This document shows positions 50,521 to 63,098 of a DNA stretch of 64,000 bases, in pieces. Source of the stretch: Trileptium ribeirensis (lineage: Eukaryota > Nematoda > Enoplea > Enoplida > Thoracostomopsidae); NCBI GenBank assembly GCA_030248225.1, contig JASANE010001471.1, positions 43,660 to 107,659 on the forward strand, read 5' to 3'. The stretch's first letter is position 1, and each line of letters begins with the position of its first letter. The translations under genes were made by a program, and so were the position numbers. Below the pieces are notes generated by a model that saw nothing but the letters and a program-made list of their open reading frames with translations, was not told the origin of the DNA and did not search any database.

Positions 50521-52549
50521 GGGCTCGGTTGCTACTACTGATAGATGTGTGGAAGGAAATTCATTATTACATGGGTTTCTTGTTTGCAAAATTACTATGC
50601 TGTAGCGTATTCGAATAACTGGCGACAGCAGAAGTTTCATAAACAGAGGATTGAAAGGTTTGTATTTGTAATTAAAAAACGGTGATGGGGAATACCTAAA
50701 ATATTGCTTTATGGAAGATTTAGACTGTGATAACGAAATTTGCGATTCAGCGGTATGGATGGATAGTCATGGTCTGATTTTGTGCACTCGTCACCCTTCA
50801 GCCATGGCTGATTAAAAATTAACATACTATGGGGTCAAACGTATAAAATTGGCTGGTGTTGGCGATTTCGAGTAATCATGCCAACAGTGCCTGTACCCTG
50901 GCGAGTTCGAATAACCTTGTGAAAGATGCTAACAATTTTAAGAAATTGGTTTTTGATTAAAAGTTAAAAATTTGTATATAATTTTAAATTAAAAAAGGAC
51001 AAAATATTACTTTTTTAAAAATGTATAAAAGTTTAAACATACTTTAAGGAACAAAAGCTTACCATAAATTGGATAATGACAACAGTAAATAATTTTATGT
51101 AAAGTTTACCGAGTTTAAGAGAACTAACTTTACAATGTCACTAACTGAAGGGGAAGATTTCGAAATACTCACCTAAGCTGCAGCGAGTTGGAATAAACGA
51201 ATCCGCAGCGTCTCAGTAATTTATTCAGAGATTTCTTCTCATAAAATTTTAAGTTGCTGCATAGCCCGTGTAGATTAGTATACAGTTCTGTGCAGGTCCC
51301 ACCAGAACGTGCTCGAGAACGCGAGTTCTGGATTTAATTTTTAAAATTTTCATACAAAATGTCACTACGATGGAAAGTTCGTGTAACAGTCCCGTAGCAT
51401 CTACTGAATAAAGTTTGTACGAAATTTAGCGTAATTTTTGAGGAATAAAATTGAAAAATTGAACTATGAATTTTTATTACTGGCGGCAGTTACTTTTAAC
51501 AATGGTCGGGAAAAACTGTAGTAGTTCGGAATGCGTCCAAGCTCTGTCTCAGCTCGACAAGCGGCCAGAGTTGAGGCAAAGACTGGAGCTGAGGTGGACT
51601 TTCCATAGGACTTATAGGCTTCGTCCGTATACCTTGGAACTATTTTTAACGTTGGCGATTAGCTACTAAATAAAACAAAGTTCTACGCTTTACCTAATAT
51701 GATCGTAATAATAGCGTGATGAAATTGCACCAGAACACTAGGGATGAAAATTTATACAGGTTGCCTAAAATAAAATAAAACAGACTAATTGGATATAGTG
51801 ATACAAATTAGACTAGGGAATAGGCAGAAATAGACTCGATTAAATTTATATTGAATATGTGGCTGAATTAGTAATGATTCTAGGTTTGTTATAGGTTTCA
51901 TACTAGAGATTTTCTACTTGGTTCAATGTACAGAAAGCAAAGCTGAGTGACCAGGACCGTTAGCTTAACCTGCTAGCACCAGATATATTCCGTAACGCAG
52001 AGTTAGCAAATAGACTCCATATATAGGTAAACCCTGACGGAATACCGAATAGAAACTGCCTAGCTCTCGCCAAGCTAAAGTGAGTGACAACTGAACATAG
52101 ATTGGTGTAGCCTCATACGCAATCAACTCTAAATAATAACAATATCGGGCCTTATAGCATCCATAACACGAAGATTTGCCGTAAAAATTTTAATACTAAA
52201 TGTTAGCTTGAAAGTTCGAAAAATCCACGGCAGTATCGTTAGCAAATAACAGATAATATAGAAAAAATTTAACAGCAAACTAGCATTATGCACTAAGTAT
52301 GTAACTAATAGCAAGTAACAAAGATATTGGGGCATGATTATGACCTGCATATATATACTATAGATGATTACAATTTTTATAGTTTTACATAACTTTTAGG
52401 GCAATTTAGCAACGATCATGCATTGTAAGATATATGTACCTTAAGTCGTAACTACCTGAGAAATTCGTAGAGTTCGTAGCCCTGAAAATCTAAAGCATTT
52501 CATTTGTTAGTGTTAGTGGGACAAGTGACACTGGATTTTCTCTAAATAG
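50521..52549. other. Non-coding stretch; one weak candidate frame
   Basis: An open frame at 51466-51669 (MNFYYWRQLLLTMVGKNCSS...) lies in a more GC-rich patch and has protein-like composition, but without splice or polyadenylation support. Nothing else was recognised. Confidence 0.3.
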
Positions 52550-52860
52550 AACGTGGGTGTTGGACCATAACTGCAAAGCCCCCTAAGCGTAAAATTTTCC
52601 CGGCCAGTCCATTGGACAACCCCTAGGCGAGGCTTGCGCGAAGACCCAGTTCCTGTAACTAGGCTGGATCCAACGGGTGGTAAAACAGTGCCGGAATGGG
52701 AGAAAGACCAATCCCACCAAGAGGTTCCCGTTTGGGAAATAGGCTGCCATCTTTCTGGTCTGCTTTTCCCCGCTAGGGCTTGCTCTGTCTAGCCATTCCG
52801 CCGCCTTGGCGTGATCCAGAAGTGCAGGTAACCTCCTGCCACGTCACTCTGTAATTGCAC
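52550..52860. other. GC-rich patch, unidentified repeat
   Basis: About 300 bases clearly richer in G and C than the surroundings (for example CCCCTAGGCGAGGCTTGCGCG and GGGCTTGCTCTGTCTAGCC). It has no open frame of interest on +; the minus strand starts like an element 5' end. It could be the 5' UTR of a LINE or a SINE, but I cannot identify it. Confidence 0.35.
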
Positions 52861-53499
52861 ATATATATGCTTATATGTGTAGGGGTGTGATAAAGTTATG
52901 GGTATATATGTGGAGGAAGGGTTCGCTAAATCAGAATCACAGGGTTGTAACCGGCACTGCGAAACTAGATAATACCTACATAGTACCAAGAAACATTCGG
53001 CAAAGACAGCAAGAAAAAAGAAAACCGTGCGCAAAACTTTCTTAAGCAAGACAAGCAAAAACCAACGCAAGATAGAAGTTTGGAATTATTAATCACGCGC
53101 TAATTATTCAGGATTATTATTAATAAAATTATATCTAATAACCATTAGTTGTAACAGATAAAATAAAGTAATATGGTATTAGTAATATAATATTTATGAC
53201 AACATAGGAAAAGAAAACCGGCACATATAACATACTGAAGAAAAATAAAGAAACTACACGTAACGCACAATACCACGTCGACTCCCAAAGAATACACGCA
53301 TAATAATGATCGTCGGCCTTCCATATAGATCCCAAGGCATGCGCAGATTTTTCATAAAATTTTATTTAATAATAATCCCAAATTATTTATTTATTATTAA
53401 ATTTAATATATATTTCCAAGCGAATTTTGTGAAATTTTAGGGTTGGCATAAGGGGAATTTAAGGTATTTCATAGGGATTGGGTAGATTTCTTAATGGGA
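52861..53499. other. Non-coding stretch, nothing recognised
   Basis: AT-rich DNA. ATATATATGCTTATATGTGTAGGGG is a small palindromic patch. No gene. Confidence 0.35.
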
Positions 53500-54300
53500 G
53501 TAAGTCACTAGAACCCCTTTGGATGGTTTTAGAAGTGTAAGAATTTGTATACAATTAGGAAAAGTTAATTATCGGAATATTTTAGTTAAAGAATAGTAGT
53601 AGCAGTTAAAACTCCCTAATTGTTGTTAAAAATGAAATATTAGTGACATCAGGGTTTCTTGACTTAGTGAGAGTATGAAGTATACCCCGGTAGTAGGGTA
53701 GAGTTTAAGTAAATTTAGAAATTTGTAATAACTTTAGTATTTAAATGAAAATATCAAATTTTGTTAAGTTTTGAATTTTGACTTGGTTTTAAAAAGGAAT
53801 ATATCTCAAAATAGGAGTAAAATGAAGTGTTCACAGATGAGGTGGGTAGGTATTGCCCTACCGGTGATGAAATATAATACACCCCGCCGGGAGGGAATTA
53901 GTATAAATTGAGAACAAAGGTAGTGTTTAAGCGGAAATATGGAAATTTTTGAAATTGTGAATTTTAGATCATATTTAAGAAATAATATATGAAAGGTGAG
54001 AAGGAAATAAGAACTTTAACGTGGAATTTGAGTAGGTATTCCCCGTCGAAGTTGTTATAGTATCTCGTACTGTGCGAGAATAAGTATCCGCATGGGGAAG
54101 ATGTATAAATTTTTAGCCAAATTTGTTATCTAGATAGAAATATTGGAATAGTTGAATTTTGGTTATATTTAGGGTTAGGGAGTAATGTACCCAAAATATA
54201 GAGAAGTATAGATCTCCATACCAAATATGAGTAAAAATTCTTTTGCGGAAGACGATATAAAACTCACCCTTCTAGGAGAATGAATATCTCGAGGGGGAGA
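53500..54300. repeat. Degenerate tandem repeat, about 185-bp unit
   Basis: Landmarks recur near 53505, 53678, 53877, 54060 and 54247, each a GTAT(A/C)C(C/T)CG-like motif with a short G-rich inverted repeat, followed by TAAATTTAGAAATTTG-like and AAATATGGAAATTTTTGAA-like text. Units are strongly diverged, so this is an old array. Confidence 0.6.
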
Positions 54301-54410
54301 GTAAGGGAATTGTTATGATTTTGGCGATAAGGTCAAAACCCATGGAATGTGGTCTCCTTGGGAGGGAAAATACAAGATTGAACCTGCCCAAAACTTGACA
54401 CCCGTCTGTG

Positions 54411-54560
54411 GTCTCCCGGAACAAGTCGGCTACAGAACCTGTTAGATCAACCCTTTATTAATTGAAGCAATAGTTTTATGATATGGGGCTGTGAAGACAA
54501 ATACCGGAACTATTGTCACACAACTTCACACTGAAATTGGGGCGTTAGTTATGGGACACG
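54411..54560 (-). pseudogene. Second copy of the HTH transposase segment
   Basis: The sequence is a diverged copy of 57713-57860: AAGCAATAGTTTTATGATAT and CGTTA(G/C)TTATGGGA(C/T)A are shared. Where the other copy has Arg (CGA) codons this one has TGA, and there are further stops. It is the relic of a helix-turn-helix module. Confidence 0.6.
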
Positions 54561-54667
54561 TTATAGACAATTGTCAGTGATAAATGGCCAATATACATAT
54601 ATTAATAGCTGGATATGTAAAACCTCCATTGAAAAAATCAACCATGTCCGATATATCTTGTATGTTT

Positions 54668-55108
54668 AAAATTTATGCAGCACAAAATGCTAAAACTTAG
54701 TGTCATTTTATATGTAAATCGTGTAAGTATAATAACAATAAAAATTTATGCAGCACAAAATGCTAAAACTTAGTGTCATTTTATATGTAAATCGTGTAAG
54801 TATAATAACAATAAAAATTTATGCAGCACAAAATGCTAAAACTTAGTGTCATTTTATATGTAAATCGTGTAAGTATAATAACAATAAAAATTTATGCAGC
54901 ACAAAATGCTAAAACTTAGTGTCATTTTATATGTAAATCGTGTAAGTATAATAACAATAAAAATTTATGCAGCACAAAATGCTAAAACTTAGTGTCATTT
55001 TATATGTAAATCGTGTAAGTATAATAACAATAAAAATTTATGCAGCACAAAATGCTAAAACTTAGTGTCATTTTATATGTAAATCGTGTAAGTATAATAA
55101 CAATAAAA
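54668..55108. repeat. 73-bp tandem repeat, six essentially identical copies
   Basis: The unit begins ATTTATGCAGCACAAAATGC and ends AATAACAATAAAA, repeated at 54671, 54744, 54817, 54890, 54963 and 55036 with no visible difference. The identity implies very recent amplification or homogenisation, unlike the diverged array at 53500-54300. It lies 40 bases upstream of the exon at 55151. Confidence 0.95.
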
Positions 55109-55150
55109 CTATGGAGCATAATTGTACAACATATTGGCTGTATATTCTAG

Positions 55151-55457
55151 AAATGTTGTAGAAACAGGCGTCGAGCTTCCTCACGCTTCGAAATTTTTCG
55201 ACCAATTCGAAAATGCATACATTCATCGGTGTAACACCACCAAATCTGACTTATTTATACCGGCATACGGCACCTTTGAATCGGACAAACGTCAGAATTA
55301 TCAAAGAAGCCTTCCGCGGCTGGAAAACGTGAGCTCGAGCAAAATTAAATTTCAAAGAAATGCCGAAAATTTGGAGCAACAAATTCGTCAACTCGAGCAC
55401 CAAATAGCAAAGTATGCCGAGCGAAGCCATACTGATTCCAATAAAAATCATCGAAAG
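55151..55457 (+). CDS. Predicted exon of a coiled-coil protein, unknown
   Basis: The acceptor GCTGTATATTCTAG and donor CGAAAG|GTAACG bound 307 bp, entering in phase 2 and leaving in phase 0. The peptide has NVVETGVELPHASKFFDQFE, then LFIPAYGTFESDKRQNYQRS and a heptad-rich stretch (NAENLEQQIRQLEHQIAKYA), predicted as a coiled coil, followed by a polar end. Composition and splice sites support a real exon. Its exit phase matches the entry phase of the candidate exon at 58701. The family is not recognised. Confidence 0.55.
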
Positions 55458-55522
55458 GTAACGAAGATTATTTAGAAAGAACAAAAGCTGAACTTACAAA
55501 ACATTAAGCGACAGCGAGACAC

Positions 55523-55920
55523 CTTAGGTGCGTTCACACTTTCACACAAACTTTTGTCAATAAATTTCAGCTAAATTTTTAAACTCAAAAATTAAATATC
55601 AGCTAAATCACGAAATTTGAGCTCAAAACTAGATCAAATTTTGGCTGTAATTTGTGAATGAAAAGTCTGGCAAATCATCGTGCTTCAAAATTTGAGCTCA
55701 AATTTTTAATTCAAAAATTTTCAAAATTTGTCAGTGGGCCATGGTTTGCTGAGACAACACATACAAAATGTTGTAACGGTGTTCGCGTGTTTGAATTCTC
55801 CAAAAACGCTAAAGGCTCTAATTTTGTTCGAAATATTTTAGCTCAAATTTTGATCTAAATTTGATCAATGTTTTAGGTGAAATTTTTAACAAAACGTTTG
55901 GACCTGTGAACATACCTTAG
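55523..55920. mobile_element. MITE of the GTGCGTTCACAC family, long copy
   Basis: CTTAGGTGCGTTCACACTTTC at the left pairs with GGACCTGTGAACATACCTTAG at the right. The inside is rich in TTTGAGCTCAAA and AATTTTTGA palindromes like the copies at 26111 and 29297. Arms are more diverged. It lies 65 bases downstream of the exon at 55151, within the proposed intron. Confidence 0.65.
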
Positions 55921-57525
55921 CTTATATATTTTTGCTTAGTATTGCACCATGATGTGGTTTTTATTCAACCTGTGCTCCCCACAGTATCTGGTTGAATCAA
56001 CCAGTAAAACATTTATAGGTTGTCGACGAGCTACAAAGAGGTTTATCGTACACCTTAATTATAAATAGAGGAGGCCGAGAAATTACCCGCACGGCGGTGT
56101 TAGAGCATAGCGGAGTGTTATATGTAGGTACCAAAGGGTGTTGGTTTAGGGGGATAGATGGTTTCGAGGAGGCAATCTACGCTAGGGGATGTAAATTTTT
56201 GCAAATGTCAAAGTTTTTGCGACTCGGACTTTTACCTGATTAAAAAATTTGCTAAATTGCTAATATCTACGGAGGGCGGCGAGCAGGGATGCGATTCCAC
56301 TGGGGTTAATATGGCTTAGGGATAAGATTCCATACCTTTCTGACGATACCTATGGTGTTATACACTTTTCCAAAATTTCGTCATACAATATTGATTAGAT
56401 AAAGGATTTGTAAAATTTTAAACTGGTTATTACCGTTGGGTGTATAGCCTATGTCCATGCAGACATTAAATAAGATACTATAATTTTCGTTTTGCAAGCG
56501 ACCTGTACTGTTGATGCTTATAGAAGTTTAGGTAGCTTACCAACATGATTTGGTATGCATAATTGAAAAAACCTAAATACTTGTACCTTAATACATATGA
56601 ATTTTAGCAAAAGATTGGTTACGTTTCATATAAATGATATATATTGTGCAATGATATTCAAAAGTATATCAATGCTTTAATAATATAGCTATCGTTTTGG
56701 CTTTCTGGAAATTTCAACATAGCTATATCAGTTTCATTTCTGCGACTTTCTATACTGCCATTGTTAGTTAACCATTTCATGCTAAGCAAGAACGTCGCAA
56801 GAAGCCTAGGTGGCTTCGATTCCTTTTATCAGCGGATAAATAAACATAAATGATGGACATACAATAAAATTAATCCCGTTAAGCGGCCCATTTACCGGCA
56901 CGGCCCACGTCTGAAGAGCTTGTGAAGCACTTGAAGTCGAGTTACATGAGCATTGTATGCGTTTGTTTATTGAATAGTTTAAACTATGACAGCCTGGTTT
57001 CGGAATACATTCCAATGGATATTGCCGACATTGATATATGAGCTGGCGATATATACCTGACACTAGACGTTAACCACACAGACTATTGAACTTAATAATC
57101 TGTTTCGCACCTGGACTGATTTTGAATTGTAGAGCTATATGTCGTATGACTAGAGAATCGTATGCTTCAAACATATAAATATTGTAATTTTATTTCCAGA
57201 CGTATTACGCATGATTCCAACTTCTTTAGTTGGTTGTCTTTGTTGGCCGCTGTTTAAAAGTTTGGATGGTTCTCTTTTAGGCGATGAGTAAAACAGATTT
57301 AGGCTTTTGACATCTCCCGACGGGAATGTTAAAATTAATACAATTTACGCAACGGTCCTTGTAAAGCTTCTATTATATAGACATGTACAATTATATAAAT
57401 TTATCTAAGTAATATTAGCATGTGTGCTACAGCTTACATGATAATGTAATCAGTATATATGCATGCTGATGCACCGTGCAAAGCTTACCTATATCTATAG
57501 GATGTTCCATAATTCAAAACATGAA
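55921..57525. other. Non-coding stretch, nothing recognised
   Basis: AT-rich DNA. A frame at 56806-57063 (minus) has no supporting signals. If exons 55151 and 58701 are joined this is intron. Confidence 0.35.
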
Positions 57526-57891
57526 TTAATGTTGGCCTAAAAGGCTTTTTAGACCCGGACTTTTAACAACTTGGAAATACGCAGTCGATTTGCTTATGCT
57601 GGTTTTAACAGCGCAACTGCAAATTGACTTTCTCAGACTACTATCAAAATGATAGGAAATATCAGCTATCGCAGCATCACCTGATGCCATCGGTTGTCTT
57701 CTTGTTCGGGGCAAGTCAGCTACGGAACCTGTTGGAACAAACCTTTTATTATTTGAAGCAATAGTTTTATGATATGTGGTCTGTGAAGACGAATACCGGG
57801 ACCATTGTCGGACAACTTCACGGCTATTTTGGTTAAGCGAATACAGCCTTACGGGACTTATTCGATCATCCAAACATCGAGTATCAGACAT
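57526..57891 (-). pseudogene. Helix-turn-helix module of a DDE transposase or retroelement
   Basis: The open frame of 121 codons contains YSLNQNSREVVRQWSRYSS, NNKRFVPTGSVADLPRTRRQ and KSICSCAVKTSISKSTAYFQ. This is the arrangement of animal transposase HTH modules (Y..N..S.....W, F..TGSV.D.PR.GRP, then R.A...G.S.STV). It is close in family to the fragment at 50180-50520 and has a relic copy at 54411. No catalytic domain follows. It starts MSDTRCLDD or further upstream. Confidence 0.6.
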
Positions 57892-58700
57892 TTTGTTATA
57901 CGTACATATTTATATATTCCGATATAATTTCTGCAATTATGAGGGTTGTAAGCATATTATGTCACTCAGCAATAGTTTGAAATAGGGGCGTTACTTATGG
58001 GATACCCTAAAATATGTTTATATATATCTGAATTAGATGAAGGATTTGTAAGTTTATATATGATTTGTAATGATTATATAAATGTACAGTTATATAAATT
58101 TATCTACGTAATATCAACATGTGTTTTACATGAGAATCAAATCAGTATACTTGAATGCTGATGCTATATGCAATGAATCCATATAAATAATATTCAGCAG
58201 GCATATATTTGTGGAATTCATGACCGCAGCTTAATGATATTGCACGAAGCGGCCCGTAGCATTAATCCTTATTAGAAAAGTTCTACTCGAATATTTGCTA
58301 CACATTTTACCTGGTAGTGGGAGTCACTTTTGAATTTCTTACCAAACAAAGACATACTCGATTCTAGATTCAAGTCATTTAAAGTCAAGTCAATTTTCGA
58401 TACAAATTCTTTAAGCATATTTTTTAATTAGTTTTTAATTTTTTAATTATAAATTAGTTGAGTTCCATAATTTTTTTTTGCGAAACAATTTAAATCCGGT
58501 ATCTAAAATTTAAGCATCGAATATAATTTAATTTAATTCAATTCATTATCTATAACATAAAATGCTTTATTAAGAGCATAGACACACCGTGTACTCTGTG
58601 CTTCGGGCAGTACAGTTGTGCAGTCTATAACCACAGAACCCAAATTTTTATAACCACACAACCCAAATTTTCTAATCAACTAAATATATTGTAACTGTAG
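57892..58700. other. Non-coding stretch before a candidate exon
   Basis: AT-rich, including TTTTTAATTAGTTTTTAATTTTTTAATT runs near 58420-58445. AACCACA(G/C)AACCCAAATTTTT is repeated in tandem at 58631-58670. It ends in the acceptor TTGTAACTGTAG at 58700. Confidence 0.35.
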
Positions 58701-58839
58701 CCATCGACAGCCGACATTGCGCCGTTACCGCTGTGTGAAGCTTCGATCACGGACATTAGTGCAGCTGCTGATTTGTTTCCAGAAACGCCGTCATGCATAG
58801 TCGATGCACCACAGCTGGGCTGTGGAAGTCACTTAAAAG
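58701..58839 (+). CDS. Predicted exon, unknown protein, phase-compatible with 55151-55457
   Basis: The acceptor is ATATTGTAACTGTAG and the donor is TTAAAAG|GTATCA. Read in phase 0 it gives PSTADIAPLPLCEASITDIS, then AAADLFPETPSCIVDAPQLG and CGSHLK, leaving in phase 1. The peptide has three Cys and is Ala/Pro/Asp-rich. The exon is richer in G and C than its flanks. The exon at 55151 ends in phase 0 on the same strand, so the two can be joined across a 3.2-kb intron; the joined gene is inferred. Confidence 0.45.
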
Positions 58840-59517
58840 GTATCAAGAAAATGAATTGATAAGAAGATATTCTAATTTTAGGAGTCTACTCCTGTAATAA
58901 CTCTACAGACATATATAGATATATATTATTCTATGTTAGAACATGCGTGTTTTAAGTAGACACTCATGTATAGTAAGAAACAAGGTTTAAGCAGTTACTT
59001 GGTCACACACAGAGACCTGGGAACAAGGGTGGGCAGGGTTCAGCATGGCAGCTGTCCCACCAAATGTGCTGCTTGTCCACCCCCACCCCGCTCTAAAAAT
59101 GGTTCATACGTGCCAGGTCATGCACACGTGGTGTACCGCATACCATTTTATGTGGTCGTTTTTCGGCGTAGTCCTAAGGGAAAAAGTGGGGTAACTGCTC
59201 CCAGGTTTATTCTGGGAGAATTTACAGCCAGGACTACAACAACCAATACGATAATAGCGACAATGCTGAGAACCGATGATTATAATTCTTGCTCTTTACT
59301 CCTTGGCCGTTTCCGCCGTGACTGCTGGCACCGCCGCAAGTAACCTTGACGTTTTAGCTTTAATCGCCCACGAGAACTTTGGGCAGGTAACTCCGTGATA
59401 TTTTTGGTGTAAACTGAACAGTGATTACATTAGCAGAAGCTTTTAGTATAGGAAGAGTATTTCTAAGTGCCATATTACTAGGCGAAATTTCTGTAATTCT
59501 ACCATAGTGTGCACATA
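58840..59517. other. Non-coding; GC-richer patch
   Basis: An open frame at 58966-59343 (MYSKKQGLSSYLVTHRDLGT...) lies in a GC-richer patch and ends in an Arg-rich tail. No splice or family support, so not called. Confidence 0.3.
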
Positions 59518-60430
59518 TTACACAACTGGCAATCGGATGGTTTACTGACTATGCTTAAATAGCAAAACGGAGATTATAATTAAAAAACAGATTTCACACA
59601 ACTGGCAATTGAATGGTTTATTGACTACATTTATTTAGCAAAACGGAGATTATAATTTAAAAACAGATTTCACACAACTGGCAATCGGATGGTTTATTGA
59701 CTGAGCATATTTAGCAAAACAAAAATTATAATGAAATAACAGATTTCACACAACTGGCAATCGGATGGTTTATTGACTGAGCATATTTAGCAAAACAATG
59801 ATTATAATGAAATAACAGATTTCACACAACTGGCAATTGAATGGTTTATTGACTACGGTTATTTAGCAAAACAGAGATTTTAATTTAAAAACAGAATTCA
59901 CAAAACTGGCAATCGGATGGTTTACTGACTGAGCATATTTAGCAAAACAAAGATTATAATGAAATAACAGATTTCACACAACTGGCAATTGAATGGTTTA
60001 TTGGCTGTGCTTATTTATCAAAACGGAGATTATAATTTAAAAACAGATTTCACACAACTGGCAATCGGATGGTTTATTGACTGAGCATATTTAGCAAAAC
60101 AAATTATAATGAAATAACAGATTTCACACAACTGGCAATAGGATGGTTTATTGACTGAGCATATTTAGCAAAACAAAGATTATAATGAAATAACAGATTT
60201 CACACAACTGGCAATTGAATGGTTTATTGACTACGGTTATTTAGCAAAACAGAGATATTAATTTAAAAACAGAATTCACAAAACTGGCAATCGGATGGTT
60301 TACTGACTGAGCATATTTAGCAAAGCAAAGATTATAATGAAATAACAGATTTCACACAACTGGCAATCGGATGTTTTATTGGCTGCGCAAATTTAGCGAA
60401 ACAGAGATTATAAATTAAGAAACAGATTTT
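59518..60430. repeat. Tandem repeat, about 76-bp unit, twelve copies with alternating types
   Basis: ACACAACTGGCAATCGGATGG or ACACAACTGGCAATTGAATGG starts each unit, at about 59522, 59600, 59677, 59756, 59827, 59905, 59978, 60056, 60132, 60206, 60282 and 60358. Two sequence classes alternate (CGG with GAGCATATTTAGC, and TGA with TACGGTTATTTAGC or GCTT), and the block 59756-59978 recurs nearly unchanged at 60132-60358, a higher-order repeat. Confidence 0.9.
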
Positions 60431-63098
60431 GGTGCAACCCGAAAAATGCCCTTGTACGTTTGTGTAAAGATAAAGCATAACAACACAGCAGAACAACGAA
60501 TTAGCCAGAACTCGACGGTATGGGCCCGCTTGAAAGGATTGATAACTAGTGATGTTATTCCAACTAGCTAACTGACGCTTTTTCACAGCTGTACATGCAT
60601 TAGGGACACTTTCGAGTTCTATGGTTTAGAAAATACATCATCAATATACGAGCATATAGATATCTTACGGAATGCTCAAATTTTGGTGTAATTAAGTTAA
60701 AAAATTAAGCTTTATCATATTTTCAACTACATGCTCAACGCAATCAAAATCTGGACAAATTTGGCATCGAGTATCAATTCCAACTAGCGATTTGTGCGAA
60801 ATTCGACTGCTTCATCGAAAAGCCAGCTCAAATATTGATTTAACGGAGCTAGTTCGAAGGCAGTCAATATCTAGAGTAAGTGAGCGAGTGTTTTAAGTAC
60901 CTATACAAATTCTGCTCATAACATCATAAAAGTATATAATAGAGCGTACATGCTCATAGGGGAAAATGGGAAATATCGATTCTTCCTGAAACTGGAAACC
61001 CTCACAGCCGCCTGTGAGGTAGCCTGCTCTCCATACTGAGGGTGGGTGGGTGAGAATCATTGGGAAAACAAGCGAAGATTGGACGAGATTGGCAAAAATT
61101 GGTAAATATCGGAGCAAAATTGACAAACATGGGGAAAAATTGGCAAAAATTAAAGAAACTTTGAGTCCCAAAATATGTCGGAAATTTATCCGCCCCGCCT
61201 CCGTCCCACCCGCGTACCGGCCAGTGCTCTCCCTGAGGAGCACTCCTCTCCGAGGAAAACTCCTAATCCCCGGAGCACCCGCTACCACTAGTTATTTATT
61301 AGTTATATACACAGTCTGGCTGTTCGTTTACATTGGTGGACGCTATGTGGCTGTTAGGGCATGTCTTCCGTTCAGCTAAATTAAAAATAATATGAGATAT
61401 TTCGATAAAATACTAATCATTTTTTGCAAGTGATTTGTGTAATTACATTAAGTGAGGACCTGTTATTTAGTGTAGGTCTTTAGCATAATAACTATGCAAG
61501 CTACATTTGGCTATTAGTATGTAATTAATATTTGCTTCCGATTCTCACCAAGTATTATTTTAATATTCTCTATCAAACATATAGTTTTTATAAATATAGT
61601 AGTGTGTATTAAAACATATTATGAGTGAAAAAATTGAGGAAATACGCTTCGTCGATCTTATTTTCATACTTCATCGTTGCTCATATTATCACCGCTACAT
61701 CTTGTTCTCAATCAACTGCATTGTTTCTTGTTTCTCCGTGTTCAACGTAACCCATTTTTGCAACTTGCTTGAAGGGAAATGGACAATTTCAACAACTCTA
61801 CCCTCGACTCAGTGACAATTTTGAGTAAAGCTCAAAACGTACAACTTTCGCTGTCGTTTTGTTTGGCTCACAAATTTGCAAGATTTTTGTACAACAGTCT
61901 GATATCTTATCAGCGTTTATCAACGCTGGTAAATTTGAGGAGGTCATACAAATTTGCGTCGTCTTTGTTATCTTATACCTTTGATTTCTGGTCAACGGAA
62001 CTCACTTGTAGATGGCGACCAGATATTGAATGTCAAAGATATACTGCTCAAGGCAATTTTTGTATGGAACCTCTGCTCGGCCGATAGTTCCATGATCTGG
62101 GTAATAGTAAATCAAAATTGGATGCATGTTGTAAAAACACGAACCCGTTTTAGCGCCCCGAAGTGTAAGCAAACAGAATAAGAATTTTAAATTAAAGCAA
62201 AATCGATATTTGCATGTGCTAATCGTTGCAACAATGAGAGCGAGCTATGTAAACTATTATGTAATTTTGGAATGAACGGAGCTATTCGAGTGATTAAAAG
62301 TCGCATAAACTAAAACATTGTCAGCTCGTTACTTTGTTCCAAGCCGTGTGGATGTACCAAATTGAAATAGCTGGTGCGGAATTATTAGTTTGCCTAAATT
62401 CATTAAAATCAACCAATGCTCCAAGTTTAAAATAAATCCATGGTACAATGTACTGAATTGCGACAGTTCCGGATAATTTAACCGAAAGGCTAAAACTGAC
62501 TTGCTAAGGATCCCAGTGCTGCATGCACAATTATTTTCAACAAATCTATGCAGATTCAAACGAAAATATAAGAACAAAAAGTTATTGTAGTTTAATCACG
62601 AAATGTTGCGTTTGAAGTTTGTTTCATTGAAGAAGGTTTGTAAATTAGTACAGTGTCCTGTCGAAATATTCCTTTATATTGATGCTTCCTGGGCTCATTT
62701 AAAATAACCGCTAAACAAGTAATAATAAAATGTACTCGGCTGAATAGATAACAAACTTACGTATACTGGAGCTGAGTTAATTCTAAGATGATAGTCTGAG
62801 CCAAACAAATTTGATAACAGTCCCAGCAGAATATAGTTTTGGCCAGTGCCATCTAGTCTGGCAAATAATCAAAACGCCCAACTCAATAGCCGTAAAACTT
62901 ATGCCTTGAGTAGTTTGATTAGTCCACAATAAGTCATTATTAGAAATTGACACTTCTACCATTCACACAATACATAAGAATTTATGAAACTGATAGGTTC
63001 ATGTTCTAAAATTTATAAAAGCAAATCAAAATTGAATATAAGTCGCCATACACTAAAAAGTAGGCACTGCAGTCCCATAGAAAAGAAAGAAGAGATAA
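60431..63098. other. Non-coding stretch, nothing recognised
   Basis: Open frames exist at 60893-61288 (minus) and 61779-62087 (plus) but no splice, start or family support was found. A GC-rich patch (about 61190-61290) with ATTGGCAAAAATTGG-type short repeats upstream (61080-61150) may be part of an unidentified element. Confidence 0.3.
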
